A stretch of 64,000 nt of DNA from contig NZ_CP125378.1 in assembly GCF_034008635.1 (NCBI RefSeq), positions 524,501 to 588,500 on the forward strand, read 5' to 3'. Source of the stretch: Pseudomonas sp. P8_229 (lineage in GTDB: Bacteria; Pseudomonadota; Gammaproteobacteria; Pseudomonadales; Pseudomonadaceae). Numbering within the stretch: the first letter of the stretch is position 1; each line of letters starts with the position of its first letter. This document shows positions 42,878 to 51,722 of this stretch, piece after piece. The notes below the pieces were generated by a model. That model saw only the letters and a list, made by a program, of their open reading frames with translations, was not told the origin of the DNA and did no database searches. The translations under genes and the position numbers were made by a program.

Positions 42878-44254
42878 TCAGACCGTATGCAGATACCAGT
42901 TGTACTCAAGGTCAGAGATCGAGTTCTCGAACTCGGCCAGTTCGCTTTCTTTACAAGCGACAAATACATCGATGTACATCGGGTCGATGTAGCGGGCCAT
43001 GACTTCGCTGTCGTCCAGCTCGCGCAAGGCATCACGCAAGTTGTTCGGCAGGCTCTGTTCGTTCTGCTCGTAGCTGTTGCCTTCGACTGGCGAGCCCGGC
43101 TCGATCTGGTTGGTCAGGCCGTGGTGAATACCGGCCAGCACCGAAGCCATCAGCAGGTACGGGTTGGCGTCGGCACCTGCCACACGGTGCTCGATACGCA
43201 CGGCGTCGGCCGAACCGGTCGGCACACGTACCGCCACGGTACGGTTGTCGATGCCCCAGCTCGGCGAGTTCGGCACGTAGAACTGCGCGCCGAAGCGGCG
43301 GTACGAGTTGACGTTCGGGCAGAGGAAGGCCATTTGCGCAGGCAGGGTCTCCAGCACACCGCCGATCGCGTGTCGCAGCGCGGCGTTCTGCTCGGGATCC
43401 TCGCTGGCGAAGATGTTGTTGCCTTCTTTGTCCAGGATCGAAATGTGCACGTGCAGACCGTTGCCCGCCTGGCCCGGATACGGCTTGGCCATGAAGGTGG
43501 TGTCCATCTCGTGGTCGTAGGCGATGTTCTTCACCAGACGCTTGAGCAGGACCGCGTAGTCGCACGCCTTGATCGGGTCGGAGACGTGATGCAGGTTGAC
43601 TTCGAACTGCGCCGGGGCGCTTTCCTTGACGATGGCGTCAGCCGGGATGCCCTGCTCTTTCGCACCTTCGAGGATGTCTTGCAGACAGTCGACGTATTCG
43701 TCGAGATCGTCGATCAGGTACACCTGAGTCGACACCGGACGCTTGCCGGACACCGGCGAACGTGGCGACTGCGGACGGCCGTTCACGTTGTCCTGGTCGA
43801 TCAAATAGAACTCCAGTTCGAACGCCGCGCAGATGGTCAGACCCAGTTCGTCGAACTTGCGCACGACGTTGGCCAGCACTTCACGCGGATCGGCGAAGAA
43901 CGGCTCGCCTTCGATCTCGTGCATGGTCATCAAGAGTTGTGCGGTTGGGCGCTTCTGCCACGGCTCGATGCTCAGGGTGCCCGGGATCGGGTAGCAGATG
44001 CGGTCGGCGTCGCCGATGTCCAGACCCAGACCGGTGCTTTCCACCGTAGAACCATTGATGTCCAGCGCGAAGAGAGAGGCCGGCAGGTTGATGCCTTTCT
44101 CGTAAACCTTGTGAAGACTGGTGCGCTCGATGCGCTTGCCGCGCACCACACCGTTCATGTCTGCAATCAGAAGGTCGACGTACAAAACCTCAGGATGTTT
44201 CTTAAGGAATGCGTTTGCTTCGTTGAGTTGAACGGCACGCAGAGGGACCGACAT
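42878..44254 (-). CDS. puuA: Gamma-glutamylpolyamine synthetase (PuuA/PauA/SpuI-like)
   Basis: The 458-residue ligase has the glutamine synthetase motifs AAFELEFYLID, NGLHVHISIL, PNVNSYRRFG and GADANPYLLMASVLAGIHHG (in two parts). It couples L-glutamate to putrescine or a related polyamine in an ATP-dependent cytoplasmic reaction, the first step of the gamma-glutamylation pathway. The neighbours puuC, puuB, puuD and the importer define the pathway. The start MSVPLRAVQLNEANAFL fits the family. Confidence 0.92.
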   Translation of the reverse strand: MSVPLRAVQLNEANAFLKKHPEVLYVDLLIADMNGVVRGKRIERTSLHKVYEKGINLPASLFALDINGSTVESTGLGLDIGDADRICYPIPGTLSIEPWQKRPTAQLLMTMHEIEGEPFFADPREVLANVVRKFDELGLTICAAFELEFYLIDQDNVNGRPQSPRSPVSGKRPVSTQVYLIDDLDEYVDCLQDILEGAKEQGIPADAIVKESAPAQFEVNLHHVSDPIKACDYAVLLKRLVKNIAYDHEMDTTFMAKPYPGQAGNGLHVHISILDKEGNNIFASEDPEQNAALRHAIGGVLETLPAQMAFLCPNVNSYRRFGAQFYVPNSPSWGIDNRTVAVRVPTGSADAVRIEHRVAGADANPYLLMASVLAGIHHGLTNQIEPGSPVEGNSYEQNEQSLPNNLRDALRELDDSEVMARYIDPMYIDVFVACKESELAEFENSISDLEYNWYLHTV

Positions 44255-44535
44255 GATGCACCTATTTAGCTGTTAATTATTATGTTCACCGCTGTTTCGC
44301 AGAGCCAGTCAATCCGAAAGGCAAAGTGAAGTCAATAGCGAACACCCGGCCGCTCAGCGTTTATTTTTCGGGCTTTTTTTAACACTCACGTGCCAACGCA
44401 GGCGCCACAAGGCCGAAAATCATGAAGATTTGATGAACGGCGTTTAGAATTTTTTACATGGTAGTTGTTAATTAAAATCAACGAGGCTAAGCTCCGGAAA
44501 GCTCGTTCAAGTGTCAAACTTCGAGGTGAATAAAA
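44255..44535. promoter_or_regulatory. Divergent puuA / puuD control region
   Basis: The 281-base AT-rich gap between the divergent ligase and hydrolase genes contains the direct repeat AGCTGTTAATTA (44268-44279) and AGTTGTTAATTA (44463-44474), one near each gene start. Such a pair could be operators for the nearby XRE-cupin regulator, which is inference. Confidence 0.45.
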
Positions 44536-45297
44536 ATGGCATTCAAGCCATTGATCGGCGTTACTGCGTGCGTCAAACAGATTGGCCTGCACCCCTATCA
44601 CATCAGCGGCGACAAATACGTTCGCGCTGTCAGCGTTGCGGCGCTGGGGTTGCCGGTGGTCATTCCTTCCCTTGGCAAACTGACTGAAATCGAAGACCTG
44701 CTCGGTCAACTCGACGGTCTGTTGCTGACCGGCTCGCCCTCGAATGTGGAACCCTTCCACTATCAAGGCCCGGCCAGCGCCCCCGGCACGGATCACGATC
44801 CGGCACGAGACGCCACTACCCTTCCTCTATTGCGTGCAGCCATTGCGGCGGGCGTTCCGGTGCTCGGCATCTGCCGTGGTTTCCAGGAAATGAACGTGGG
44901 CTTCGGCGGCAGCCTGCATCAGAAGGTGCACGAGCTGCCGGGCATGCTCGATCACCGCGAAGCCGACAGTCCGGACCTGGCCGTGCAGTACGCACCGGCG
45001 CATGCCGTCACCGTGCTGGCAGGTGGCGTGTTCGAAGCGCTGGAGTTGCCGGGCGAATTCCAGGTCAACTCGATCCACAGTCAGGGCATCGACCGCCTCG
45101 CTCCCGGCCTGCGTGCCGAAGCCGTGGCGCCGGATGGCCTGATCGAGGCGGTCTCGGTCGAACACAGCCCGACTTTTGCCCTCGGCGTGCAATGGCACCC
45201 GGAATGGCAGGTGCTGGACAACCCGAACTACCTGCGGATTTTCCAGGCGTTCGGCGAAGCCTGCCGGCAACGGGCGGCGCGACGCAACCAGCGCTGA
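44536..45297 (+). CDS. puuD: Gamma-glutamyl-GABA hydrolase (PuuD/PauD/SpuA-like)
   Basis: The 253-residue class I glutamine amidotransferase-type protein has the nucleophile elbow LGICRGFQEMNVGFGG (Cys113) and the His-Glu pair in QWHPEWQ near the C-terminus. It hydrolyses gamma-glutamyl-GABA to glutamate and GABA, completing the pathway. It is divergent from puuA, the classical arrangement of spuA in Pseudomonas. Confidence 0.93.
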   Translation: MAFKPLIGVTACVKQIGLHPYHISGDKYVRAVSVAALGLPVVIPSLGKLTEIEDLLGQLDGLLLTGSPSNVEPFHYQGPASAPGTDHDPARDATTLPLLRAAIAAGVPVLGICRGFQEMNVGFGGSLHQKVHELPGMLDHREADSPDLAVQYAPAHAVTVLAGGVFEALELPGEFQVNSIHSQGIDRLAPGLRAEAVAPDGLIEAVSVEHSPTFALGVQWHPEWQVLDNPNYLRIFQAFGEACRQRAARRNQR

Positions 45298-45364
45298 ATC
45301 AACCCAGGATTTCAAAACTGTTTACTGCCCCCACGGGGTCGGCGGCTGCGCGTGTGCGCATCCG

Positions 45365-45475
45365 TCATCCGTGAAAACAACAAACCGCAATAACAACAAG
45401 TACGACCCAGGCAGCCAGGACGGCGGCGCCGACCAAGCCGGATCGGTATGAGCAGTGCCCGTCAGGACAACGCAA
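45365..45475 (-). CDS. Possible small membrane peptide
   Basis: A frame of 36 codons from a TTG start (MRCPDGHCSYRSGLVGAAVL followed by a hydrophobic helix and two Cys) ends at 45365. It lies in the 371-base gap between puuD and the importer. The start codon and ribosome binding site are poor and the upstream part overlaps a REPIN, so it may be spurious. Confidence 0.22.
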   Translation of the reverse strand: MRCPDGHCSYRSGLVGAAVLAAWVVLVVIAVCCFHG

Positions 45476-45480
45476 AACCT

Positions 45481-45571
45481 TGTGGGAGCGGGCTTGCTCG
45501 CGAAAGCGGTGCGTCAGGCAATAACGCTGTCGACTGACACGACGCCTTCGCGAGCAAGCCCGCTCCCACAG
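45481..45571. repeat. REPIN
   Basis: A standard inverted REP pair (GTGGGAGCGGGCTTGCTCGC on the left, complement on the right) with a 40-base spacer lies before the importer genes. The remaining sequence of the gap, including 45572-45668, shows no gene other than the doubtful small frame. Confidence 0.9.
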
Positions 45572-45668
45572 GGGATGTGATCCGACAGGAAATGCGCTTA
45601 CAGCTCTGCAATCCACTTTTAAGCCCGGCCACGTTGGCCGAGCGAACGAAACCTGTTGGGAGTTTCAC

Positions 45669-46811
45669 ATGGCAAACGCCTCCAGCACTTACCGGAAGGC
45701 ACTTGAAGGCCATCAGCAACCGAAAAAGGTTCTGGTGAAAGTCGATCGTGTCACCAAGAAGTTCGACGAAACCACGGCAGTGGATGATGTGTCCCTGGAG
45801 ATCCATCAGGGCGAAATCTTTGCCCTGCTCGGCGGCTCCGGTTCGGGCAAATCGACCCTGCTGCGCATGCTCGCCGGTTTCGAGCGCCCGACTGAAGGGC
45901 GGATTCTGCTCGACGGCGTGGACATCACCGACATGCCGCCGTACGAGCGGCCGATCAACATGATGTTCCAGTCCTACGCGCTGTTCCCGCACATGACGGT
46001 GGCGCAGAACATTGCCTTCGGCCTCAAGCAGGACCGTTTGCCGGCCAGCGAAATCGACGCCCGCGTCGATGAAATGCTGCGCCTTGTACACATGACCCAA
46101 TACGCCAAACGCAAACCGCACCAGTTGTCCGGCGGCCAGCGTCAGCGCGTCGCCCTCGCCCGCTCCCTGGCCAAGCGTCCGAAGCTGCTGTTGCTCGACG
46201 AACCGATGGGCGCACTGGATAAAAAGCTGCGTTCGCAGATGCAACTGGAGCTGGTGCAGATCATCGAGCGCGTCGGCGTGACCTGCGTGATGGTGACCCA
46301 CGACCAGGAAGAGGCCATGACCATGGCCGAGCGCATCGCGATCATGCACCTGGGCTGGATCGCGCAGATCGGCAGCCCGGTGGACATCTATGAAGCGCCG
46401 GTCAGCCGCATGGTCTGCGAATTCATCGGCAACGTGAACGCCTTCGACGGCACCGTGGTGGAAGACCTTGAAGGTCACGCGATCATTCACAGCCCGGACT
46501 TGCAGCAGAAGATCTACGTCGGCCACGGCGTCAGCACCTCGGTGCAGGACAAGTCGATCACCTACGCGATCCGCCCGGAAAAAATGCTCGTCAGCACCCT
46601 CAAGCCAGAGACCCGCTACAACTGGTCCGAAGGCAAAGTGCATGACATCGCCTACCTCGGCGGCCACTCGGTGTTCTACGTCGAGCTGCCTGGCGGCAAG
46701 ATCGTCCAGTCGTTCATGGCCAACGCCGAACGCCGTGGCGCGCGTCCGACCTGGGACGACAAGGTTTACGTGTGGTGGGAAGACGACAGCGGCGTGGTAC
46801 TGCGCTCATGA
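45669..46811 (+). CDS. potA: Polyamine ABC transporter ATP-binding protein (PotA/PotG-type)
   Basis: The 380-residue protein has the ABC ATPase motifs: Walker A GGSGSGKST (Lys61), signature LSGGQRQRVALARSLA, Walker B LLLLDEPMGALD, and a C-terminal TOBE domain typical of polyamine and iron importers. It powers the permeases encoded next. The stop overlaps the next start by 4 bases. Being adjacent to the polyamine catabolism genes supports polyamine as substrate. Confidence 0.93.
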   Translation: MANASSTYRKALEGHQQPKKVLVKVDRVTKKFDETTAVDDVSLEIHQGEIFALLGGSGSGKSTLLRMLAGFERPTEGRILLDGVDITDMPPYERPINMMFQSYALFPHMTVAQNIAFGLKQDRLPASEIDARVDEMLRLVHMTQYAKRKPHQLSGGQRQRVALARSLAKRPKLLLLDEPMGALDKKLRSQMQLELVQIIERVGVTCVMVTHDQEEAMTMAERIAIMHLGWIAQIGSPVDIYEAPVSRMVCEFIGNVNAFDGTVVEDLEGHAIIHSPDLQQKIYVGHGVSTSVQDKSITYAIRPEKMLVSTLKPETRYNWSEGKVHDIAYLGGHSVFYVELPGGKIVQSFMANAERRGARPTWDDKVYVWWEDDSGVVLRS

Positions 46812-47722
46812 GAACCTTCAATCAGCAATTCCTGCGCTTGGTGCCCAGCGGGCGAAAACTCGTCATTGGCATCCCGTTCATCTGGCTGTTCCTGTTCTTC
46901 ATGCTGCCGTTCTTCCTGGTGATGAAGATCAGTTTCTCGGAAGCTGCGCTGTCGATCCCGCCGTACACGGAGATCTACACCTACGCCGAACAGAAATTCC
47001 AGCTGATGCTCAACATCGGCAACTACACCATGCTCGGCGAAGACGAGTTGTACCTGTCGGCCTACCTCGGTTCGCTGAAGGTTGCAGCGCTGAGCACGCT
47101 GATGTGCCTGGTGATCGGTTTCCCGATGGCGTATGCGATCACCAAGGCGAGCAAGGAAGCGCAAAACGTCCTGCTGTTGTTGATCATGATGCCGACCTGG
47201 ACCGCGATTCTGATCCGCGTTTACGCGTGGATGGGCATCCTCAGCAACAACGGTCTGCTCAACGCGTTTCTGATGTGGACGGGGCTCACCGATCACCCGA
47301 TCGAGATCCTCAACACCAACACGGCCGTGTATATCGGCGTGGTCTACGCCTACCTGCCGTTCATGGTGCTGCCGCTGTACGCCAACCTCGTCAAGCACGA
47401 TGGCAGCCTGCTGGAAGCCGCGTCGGACCTGGGCTCGAGCAACTTCAACAACTTCTGGAAAATCACCGTGCCGCTGGCCAAGAACGGGATCATCGCTGGC
47501 TGCATGCTGGTGTTCATTCCGGTGGTCGGTGAGTTCGTGATTCCGGAACTGCTGGGTGGCCCTGAGACGCTGATGATCGGTCGCGTGCTGTGGCAAGAGT
47601 TCTTCAATAACCGCGACTGGCCGGTGGCGTCTGCCCTGGCGGTGGTGATGCTGTTGATCCTGATTGTGCCGATTCTGCTGTTCAACCGCAGTCAGGCCAA
47701 AGAGATGGAGGCACGGGGATGA
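46808..47722 (+). CDS. potH: Polyamine ABC transporter permease (PotB/PotH-type)
   Basis: The 304-residue membrane protein has about six helices and the permease EAA-like loop LLEAASDLGSSNFNNFWKIT (near residues 200-220), typical of binding-protein-dependent importers. It forms one half of the inner membrane channel. Its ATG overlaps the stop of the ATPase gene, and its stop overlaps the next start. Confidence 0.92.
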   Translation: MRTFNQQFLRLVPSGRKLVIGIPFIWLFLFFMLPFFLVMKISFSEAALSIPPYTEIYTYAEQKFQLMLNIGNYTMLGEDELYLSAYLGSLKVAALSTLMCLVIGFPMAYAITKASKEAQNVLLLLIMMPTWTAILIRVYAWMGILSNNGLLNAFLMWTGLTDHPIEILNTNTAVYIGVVYAYLPFMVLPLYANLVKHDGSLLEAASDLGSSNFNNFWKITVPLAKNGIIAGCMLVFIPVVGEFVIPELLGGPETLMIGRVLWQEFFNNRDWPVASALAVVMLLILIVPILLFNRSQAKEMEARG

Positions 47723-48591
47723 AACGCTTCGGTTTTTCCAAGTTCATGTTGATCTTCGGCCTGATGTTCATTTATCTGCCGATGCTGATCCTGGTGATCT
47801 ACTCGTTCAACGCCTCCAAACTGGTGACGGTGTGGGGCGGCTGGTCGGTGAAGTGGTACGTCGGCCTGCTCGACAACACGCAACTGATGGGCTCGGTGGT
47901 GCGCTCGCTGGAAATCGCCTGCTACACCGCGATTGCTGCCGTTGCGCTGGGCACCCTCGCCGCTTTCGTTCTGACTCGGGTCACGCGCTTCAAGGGTCGC
48001 ACGCTGTTCGGTGGTCTGGTGACCGCGCCGCTGGTGATGCCGGAAGTAATCACCGGTCTGTCGCTGTTGCTGCTGTTCGTGGCCATGGCGCAGTTGATCG
48101 GCTGGCCGCAGGAGCGTGGCATCGTCACCATCTGGATCGCCCACACCACGTTTTGTGCCGCCTATGTGGCGGTGGTAGTCTCCGCCCGCCTGCGTGAACT
48201 GGATCTGTCGATCGAAGAAGCCGCGATGGATCTGGGAGCCAAGCCGTTCAAGGTGTTTTTCCTGATCACCATTCCGATGATCGCGCCGTCGCTGGCAGCG
48301 GGCGGGATGATGTCGTTCGCCCTGTCGCTGGATGACCTGGTGCTGGCGAGCTTCGTTTCCGGCCCAGGCTCGACAACGTTGCCGATGGAAGTGTTCTCGG
48401 CGGTGCGTCTGGGTGTGAAGCCTGAGATCAACGCCGTGGCCAGCCTGATTCTGCTGGCGGTGTCGCTGGTGACCTTCCTGGTCTGGTACTTCGGCCGCAA
48501 AGCGGAAGCCAACCGCAAACGGGCGATTCAGGAAGCGATGGATCAGACGGCGAATGAGTCGTGGCAGCAGCCTGCAGCGGCGACTGCCTGA
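47719..48591 (+). CDS. potI: Polyamine ABC transporter permease (PotC/PotI-type)
   Basis: The 290-residue protein has six helices and the EAA-like loop SIEEAAMDLGAKPFKVFFLI. It pairs with the preceding permease. The start overlaps the previous stop by 4 bases. The C-terminal tail (RAIQEAMDQTANESWQQPAA) is hydrophilic. Confidence 0.92.
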   Translation: MKRFGFSKFMLIFGLMFIYLPMLILVIYSFNASKLVTVWGGWSVKWYVGLLDNTQLMGSVVRSLEIACYTAIAAVALGTLAAFVLTRVTRFKGRTLFGGLVTAPLVMPEVITGLSLLLLFVAMAQLIGWPQERGIVTIWIAHTTFCAAYVAVVVSARLRELDLSIEEAAMDLGAKPFKVFFLITIPMIAPSLAAGGMMSFALSLDDLVLASFVSGPGSTTLPMEVFSAVRLGVKPEINAVASLILLAVSLVTFLVWYFGRKAEANRKRAIQEAMDQTANESWQQPAAATA

Positions 48592-48624
48592 CTTGATGAA
48601 GATCTGATGTGGTGAGAGGGGTTT

Positions 48625-48746
48625 TGTGGTGAGGGGATTTATCCCCGATGGGTCGCGAAGCGGCCCCGGCAGGTCTAGCTGAAAACCGAGTACTCAGGTT
48701 TTGCGACTGCTTCGCAGCCGATCGGGGATAAATCCCCTCGCCACAG
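48625..48746. repeat. GTGGTGAGGGGATTTATCCCC-type inverted repeat
   Basis: The ends TGTGGTGAGGGGATTTATCC and GGATAAATCCCCTCGCCACA are inverted around a core with GGTCGCGAAGCGGCC. It lies in the gap between the second permease and the binding protein of the importer, possibly uncoupling their expression. Confidence 0.8.
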
Positions 48747-48816
48747 AAGCTGATTCACCACAGATTTACTGCAGTTCAGATTTGTGTTTTTGAATAAAAA
48801 GAATGGAGTTTCACCG

Positions 48817-49914
48817 ATGAAAATGTTTGGCAGGACTCTGCTGACACTGTCCTTAATGGGCGCAATCGCCACGGGCGTCCAGGCCAACGACAAGGTGCTG
48901 CGTGTTTACAACTGGTCCGATTACATCGCGCCGGACACCGTCAAGAAATTCGAAGACGAGACCGGCATCCAGGTGACCTACGACGTGTTCGACAGCAACG
49001 AGACCCTCGAGGCACGTTTGCTGGCGGGCAAATCCGGTTATGACATCGTCGTGCCGTCCAACAGTTTCCTGGCCAAGCAGATCAAGGCCGGGGTCTATCA
49101 GCCGCTGGACAAATCGAAGCTGTCGAACTGGAAGAACCTCAACCCGGTGCTGTTGAAAAACGCCTCCGCCAGTGATCCGGACAACGCCCACGCGTTCCCG
49201 TACATGTGGGGCTCGATCGGCATCGGCTACAACCCGGACAAGGTCAAGGAAGTGCTCGGCGCCAACGCCCCGACCAACTCCTGGGACCTGCTGTTCAAGC
49301 CGCAAAACGCTGAAAAGCTGAAAGCCTGCGGCATCAGTTTCCTCGACTCGCCGACCGAAATGATCCCGGCCGCCCTGCACTATCTGGGCTACCCGGTGAA
49401 CGACAAGGACAAGGCGCACATCCTCGAAGCCGAAGCGCTGTTCATGAAGATCCGTCCGTACGTGGCGTACTTCCATTCCTCGAAGTACATCTCGGACCTG
49501 GCCAACGGCAACATCTGCGTGGCGGTCGGTTACTCCGGTGACGTGCTGCAGGCCAAGGCCCGCGCCGTGGAAGCCGGCAACAAGGTGAAGATCGACTACA
49601 GCATTCCGAAGGAAGGCGCCGGCAGTTTCTATGACATGGTCGCGATCCCGCGTGATGCCGCGAACGTCGACAACGCCTACCTGTTCATGAACTTCCTGAT
49701 GCGCCCGGACATCATTGCCGAGATCACCAACAGCAACGGCTACAGCAACGCCAACTCGGCCGCCACGCCACTGGTGGACGAAGCGATCCGCAACGACCCG
49801 GGCTCGTACCCGTCGCAAGCGGTGATGGCAACGTTGTACGCGGTGCCGGATCAACCGATCGCCACGCAGCGGATCATGACCCGAGGCTGGACCCGGGTGA
49901 AGCTCGGCAAGTAA
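48817..49914 (+). CDS. potF: Periplasmic polyamine-binding protein (PotD/PotF-type)
   Basis: The 365-residue protein starts [20 protein letters not shown] with a signal peptide cleaved after VQA, then has the polyamine-binding signature [15 protein letters not shown] and the acidic-aromatic ligand residues of the PotF family. It captures polyamine for the ABC importer encoded upstream. GGAG is 8 bases before the ATG. The product is long-conserved in pseudomonads as SpuD/SpuE; which polyamine it prefers cannot be read from the sequence. Confidence 0.92.
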   Translation: MKMFGRTLLTLSLMGAIATGVQANDKVLRVYNWSDYIAPDTVKKFEDETGIQVTYDVFDSNETLEARLLAGKSGYDIVVPSNSFLAKQIKAGVYQPLDKSKLSNWKNLNPVLLKNASASDPDNAHAFPYMWGSIGIGYNPDKVKEVLGANAPTNSWDLLFKPQNAEKLKACGISFLDSPTEMIPAALHYLGYPVNDKDKAHILEAEALFMKIRPYVAYFHSSKYISDLANGNICVAVGYSGDVLQAKARAVEAGNKVKIDYSIPKEGAGSFYDMVAIPRDAANVDNAYLFMNFLMRPDIIAEITNSNGYSNANSAATPLVDEAIRNDPGSYPSQAVMATLYAVPDQPIATQRIMTRGWTRVKLGK

Positions 49915-49925
49915 CCGAATCCCCC

Positions 49926-50116
49926 TGTGGGAGCGGCGGTGCGACGATTCGACTTGCTCGCGAAAGCAGTGTGCCAGTCAATGAACAGGCTGGCTGTGCC
50001 AACCAATAACACCGGCGAATAACCCTGTAGGAGTGAGCCTGCTCGCGATGGCGGTATGTCAGGCAGCAATGATGCTGAATGTGCCGACGTCATCGCGAGC
50101 AGGCTCACTCCCACAG
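49926..50116. repeat. Variant REP plus complete REPIN
   Basis: The first element starts GTGGGAGCGG but then carries a 15-base longer loop (CGGTGCGACGATTCGA) before CTTGCTCGCGAA. A normal REPIN with GTAGGAGTGAGCCTGC follows (50026-50116). The same unusual loop occurs at 51111. The stretch from 50117 to 50224 shows no gene. Confidence 0.82.
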
Positions 50117-50230
50117 TGGGTCGATGTTGTGACACAAAGAACTAATGATTTCCCGTTCACGCAGCGCCTTACCACCGCTGCACCCTGCAATGAACGGCCT
50201 CACCTGGCTTCCTCGGCTCAGGTGAATTTC

Positions 50231-50253
50231 AGGCGCCCTCGGGCGCCTTTTTT
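50231..50253 (+). terminator. Rho-independent terminator
   Basis: The stem AGGCGCC-CTCG-GGCGCCT is followed by seven T on the plus strand. It is more than 300 bases past potF, so it may end that transcript or stop readthrough into the antisense of thpR. Confidence 0.8.
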
Positions 50254-50259
50254 GTGCGC

Positions 50260-50799
50260 TCAATTCAGCGGCCAATCCTGCAGGATCCGGTAGCGCCCCT
50301 TGTGCGACTCGAACAGGGCAAAGCGCTCGGCACGCAGGAAAAACTCCGGCGGTGTGGCGGATTCCGGCTCCGCTGCGCGGTAGTCCCGGGCCAGGGTCAG
50401 GTGCGGGCGAAACTCGCGCGGCGACTCTTCGAAGCCGAACGGCAGCATCGCCTGTTCCAGCGCATACACCAGGCGCAACAACGCCGGAGGTGCCTGCTCG
50501 GGTGCAAGGGAGAGGATCCCGGCGCGATGCCAGACCTGCAGGCGATCCAGCGCAATCTTCAACGTTTCACCCGGCGTGCGCACCTTGCCAGCGGCCTCGC
50601 AGACTTCATTGATCTGCGCCAGCGGCACACCACCGAGGAACAGTAGCGTCAGGTGAAAGTTGTCCGCCGGCACCGGTTTGCCTGCCCTCAGCCCCAGGTC
50701 GCCGCGCCACTGAGCAATCGCCTTGCGTTGCGGTGGCGGGCAGTCGAGGGCGAAAAACAGTCGCTTGAACGGTTCATCCCTACGCGCGTCATCGGTCAT
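50260..50799 (-). CDS. thpR: RNA 2',3'-cyclic phosphodiesterase (ThpR/LigT type)
   Basis: The 179-residue protein has two HxTx motifs (FHLTLLFLG near residue 48 and PHLTLARDY near residue 132) and the N-terminal LFFALDCPPP, which identify the 2H phosphoesterase family acting on RNA 2',3'-cyclic phosphates. The role in cells is unclear. It is divergent from the small gene at 50905. Confidence 0.9.
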   Translation of the reverse strand: MTDDARRDEPFKRLFFALDCPPPQRKAIAQWRGDLGLRAGKPVPADNFHLTLLFLGGVPLAQINEVCEAAGKVRTPGETLKIALDRLQVWHRAGILSLAPEQAPPALLRLVYALEQAMLPFGFEESPREFRPHLTLARDYRAAEPESATPPEFFLRAERFALFESHKGRYRILQDWPLN

Positions 50800-50904
50800 C
50801 GCCCTGCTCCTTCGCTCGTTGATCGGCCGATTCTACACAGCCTTCTCTGACGACTCGCGACACCCGGCTATAGTTCAAGGATTGCCATCGAACCGGAGGC
50901 CGCC

Positions 50905-51099
50905 ATGCGCGAGATCCTCAGCAAAGAACCGTGGTGGGCCCGACCACCGAACCCCGGGCAGGATGAAACCGAGCTGGAATGGGGCTGGCTGGTGCATTAC
51001 AGCGAAGGTGAACCGCGCTTCGAATTCGTCCGCGAACGGCCGACGGAGGAAGAAATCCGCAACCGCAAAAGCTGCCGGATTACCCCGTCTTCAGACTGA
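50905..51099 (+). CDS. Small acidic/basic protein of unknown function
   Basis: The 64-residue protein (MREILSKEPWWARPPNPGQD...) is rich in charged residues and tryptophan and has no signal peptide. GGAGG is 7 bases upstream of the ATG, so it is probably translated. I recognise no domain. REPINs follow immediately. Confidence 0.65.
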   Translation: MREILSKEPWWARPPNPGQDETELEWGWLVHYSEGEPRFEFVRERPTEEEIRNRKSCRITPSSD

Positions 51100-51110
51100 C
51101 CACAATCCCT

Positions 51111-51350
51111 TGTGGGAGCGGCGGTGCGACAATTCGACTTGCCCGCGAAGAGGTCGGCACGGCCAGCATTTTCAGCGGCTGACACTCAGCCATCGCGAGC
51201 AAGCCCGCTCCCACACAGTTTTGCAGGATGACGACGATTGTGGGCACGCTACACATCCCCTCTGGGAGCGAGCCTGCTCGCGAAGAGGTCGGCACGGCCA
51301 GCATCTTCAGCGGCTGACACACAGCCATCGCGGGCAGGCTCACTCCTACA
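51111..51350. repeat. Two REPINs, first with the long-loop variant
   Basis: The first REPIN (51111-51215) has the same 15-base longer left loop (CGGTGCGACAATTCGA) seen at 49926. The second (51262-51350) is standard. They fill the gap between the small gene and the DUF1428 gene. Confidence 0.85.
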
Positions 51351-51366
51351 CGGAATCTGCTGAATT

Positions 51367-51720
51367 TCAGGATTCAAGAATGTCTTTGAAGCCGCCAAAG
51401 ATCATGCGCTGACCATCAAACCCCATCGGGTTGACGTCCGGTTGCATGCGCGGGTCTTCCATCATTCTGGCCATGCCGGCATCGCGGGTGGCTTTGTCTG
51501 GCCAGATCAGCCAGCCGGACGCAACCGTCTCGCCTTCCTTGAGTTTTACCGCCAACGGGAATGACGTGACTTTGCCCTCCGGCACGTCATCGCCCCAGCA
51601 CTGGACCACATCCTTCGCACCGTATTCCTTGAACAACCTGGCGGCGATCTCACAGTGTTTTTTGTATTGTTCACGATTGGCATTCGGCACAGGTGCTACA
51701 AAAATATCGATATAAGCCAT
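51367..51720 (-). CDS. DUF1428 domain protein
   Basis: The 117-residue protein starts MAYIDIFVAPVPNANREQYK and has the DUF1428 pattern of a dimeric alpha/beta-barrel-type fold, including KCEIAARLFKEYGAKDVVQCW-like text (in parts) and FPLAVKLKEGETVASGW. Members may be related to NIPSNAP-type small proteins of unknown activity. The start is 2 bases after the stop of the lipoprotein gene upstream, so they are co-transcribed. Confidence 0.85.
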   Translation of the reverse strand: MAYIDIFVAPVPNANREQYKKHCEIAARLFKEYGAKDVVQCWGDDVPEGKVTSFPLAVKLKEGETVASGWLIWPDKATRDAGMARMMEDPRMQPDVNPMGFDGQRMIFGGFKDILES

Positions 51721-51722
51721 GA

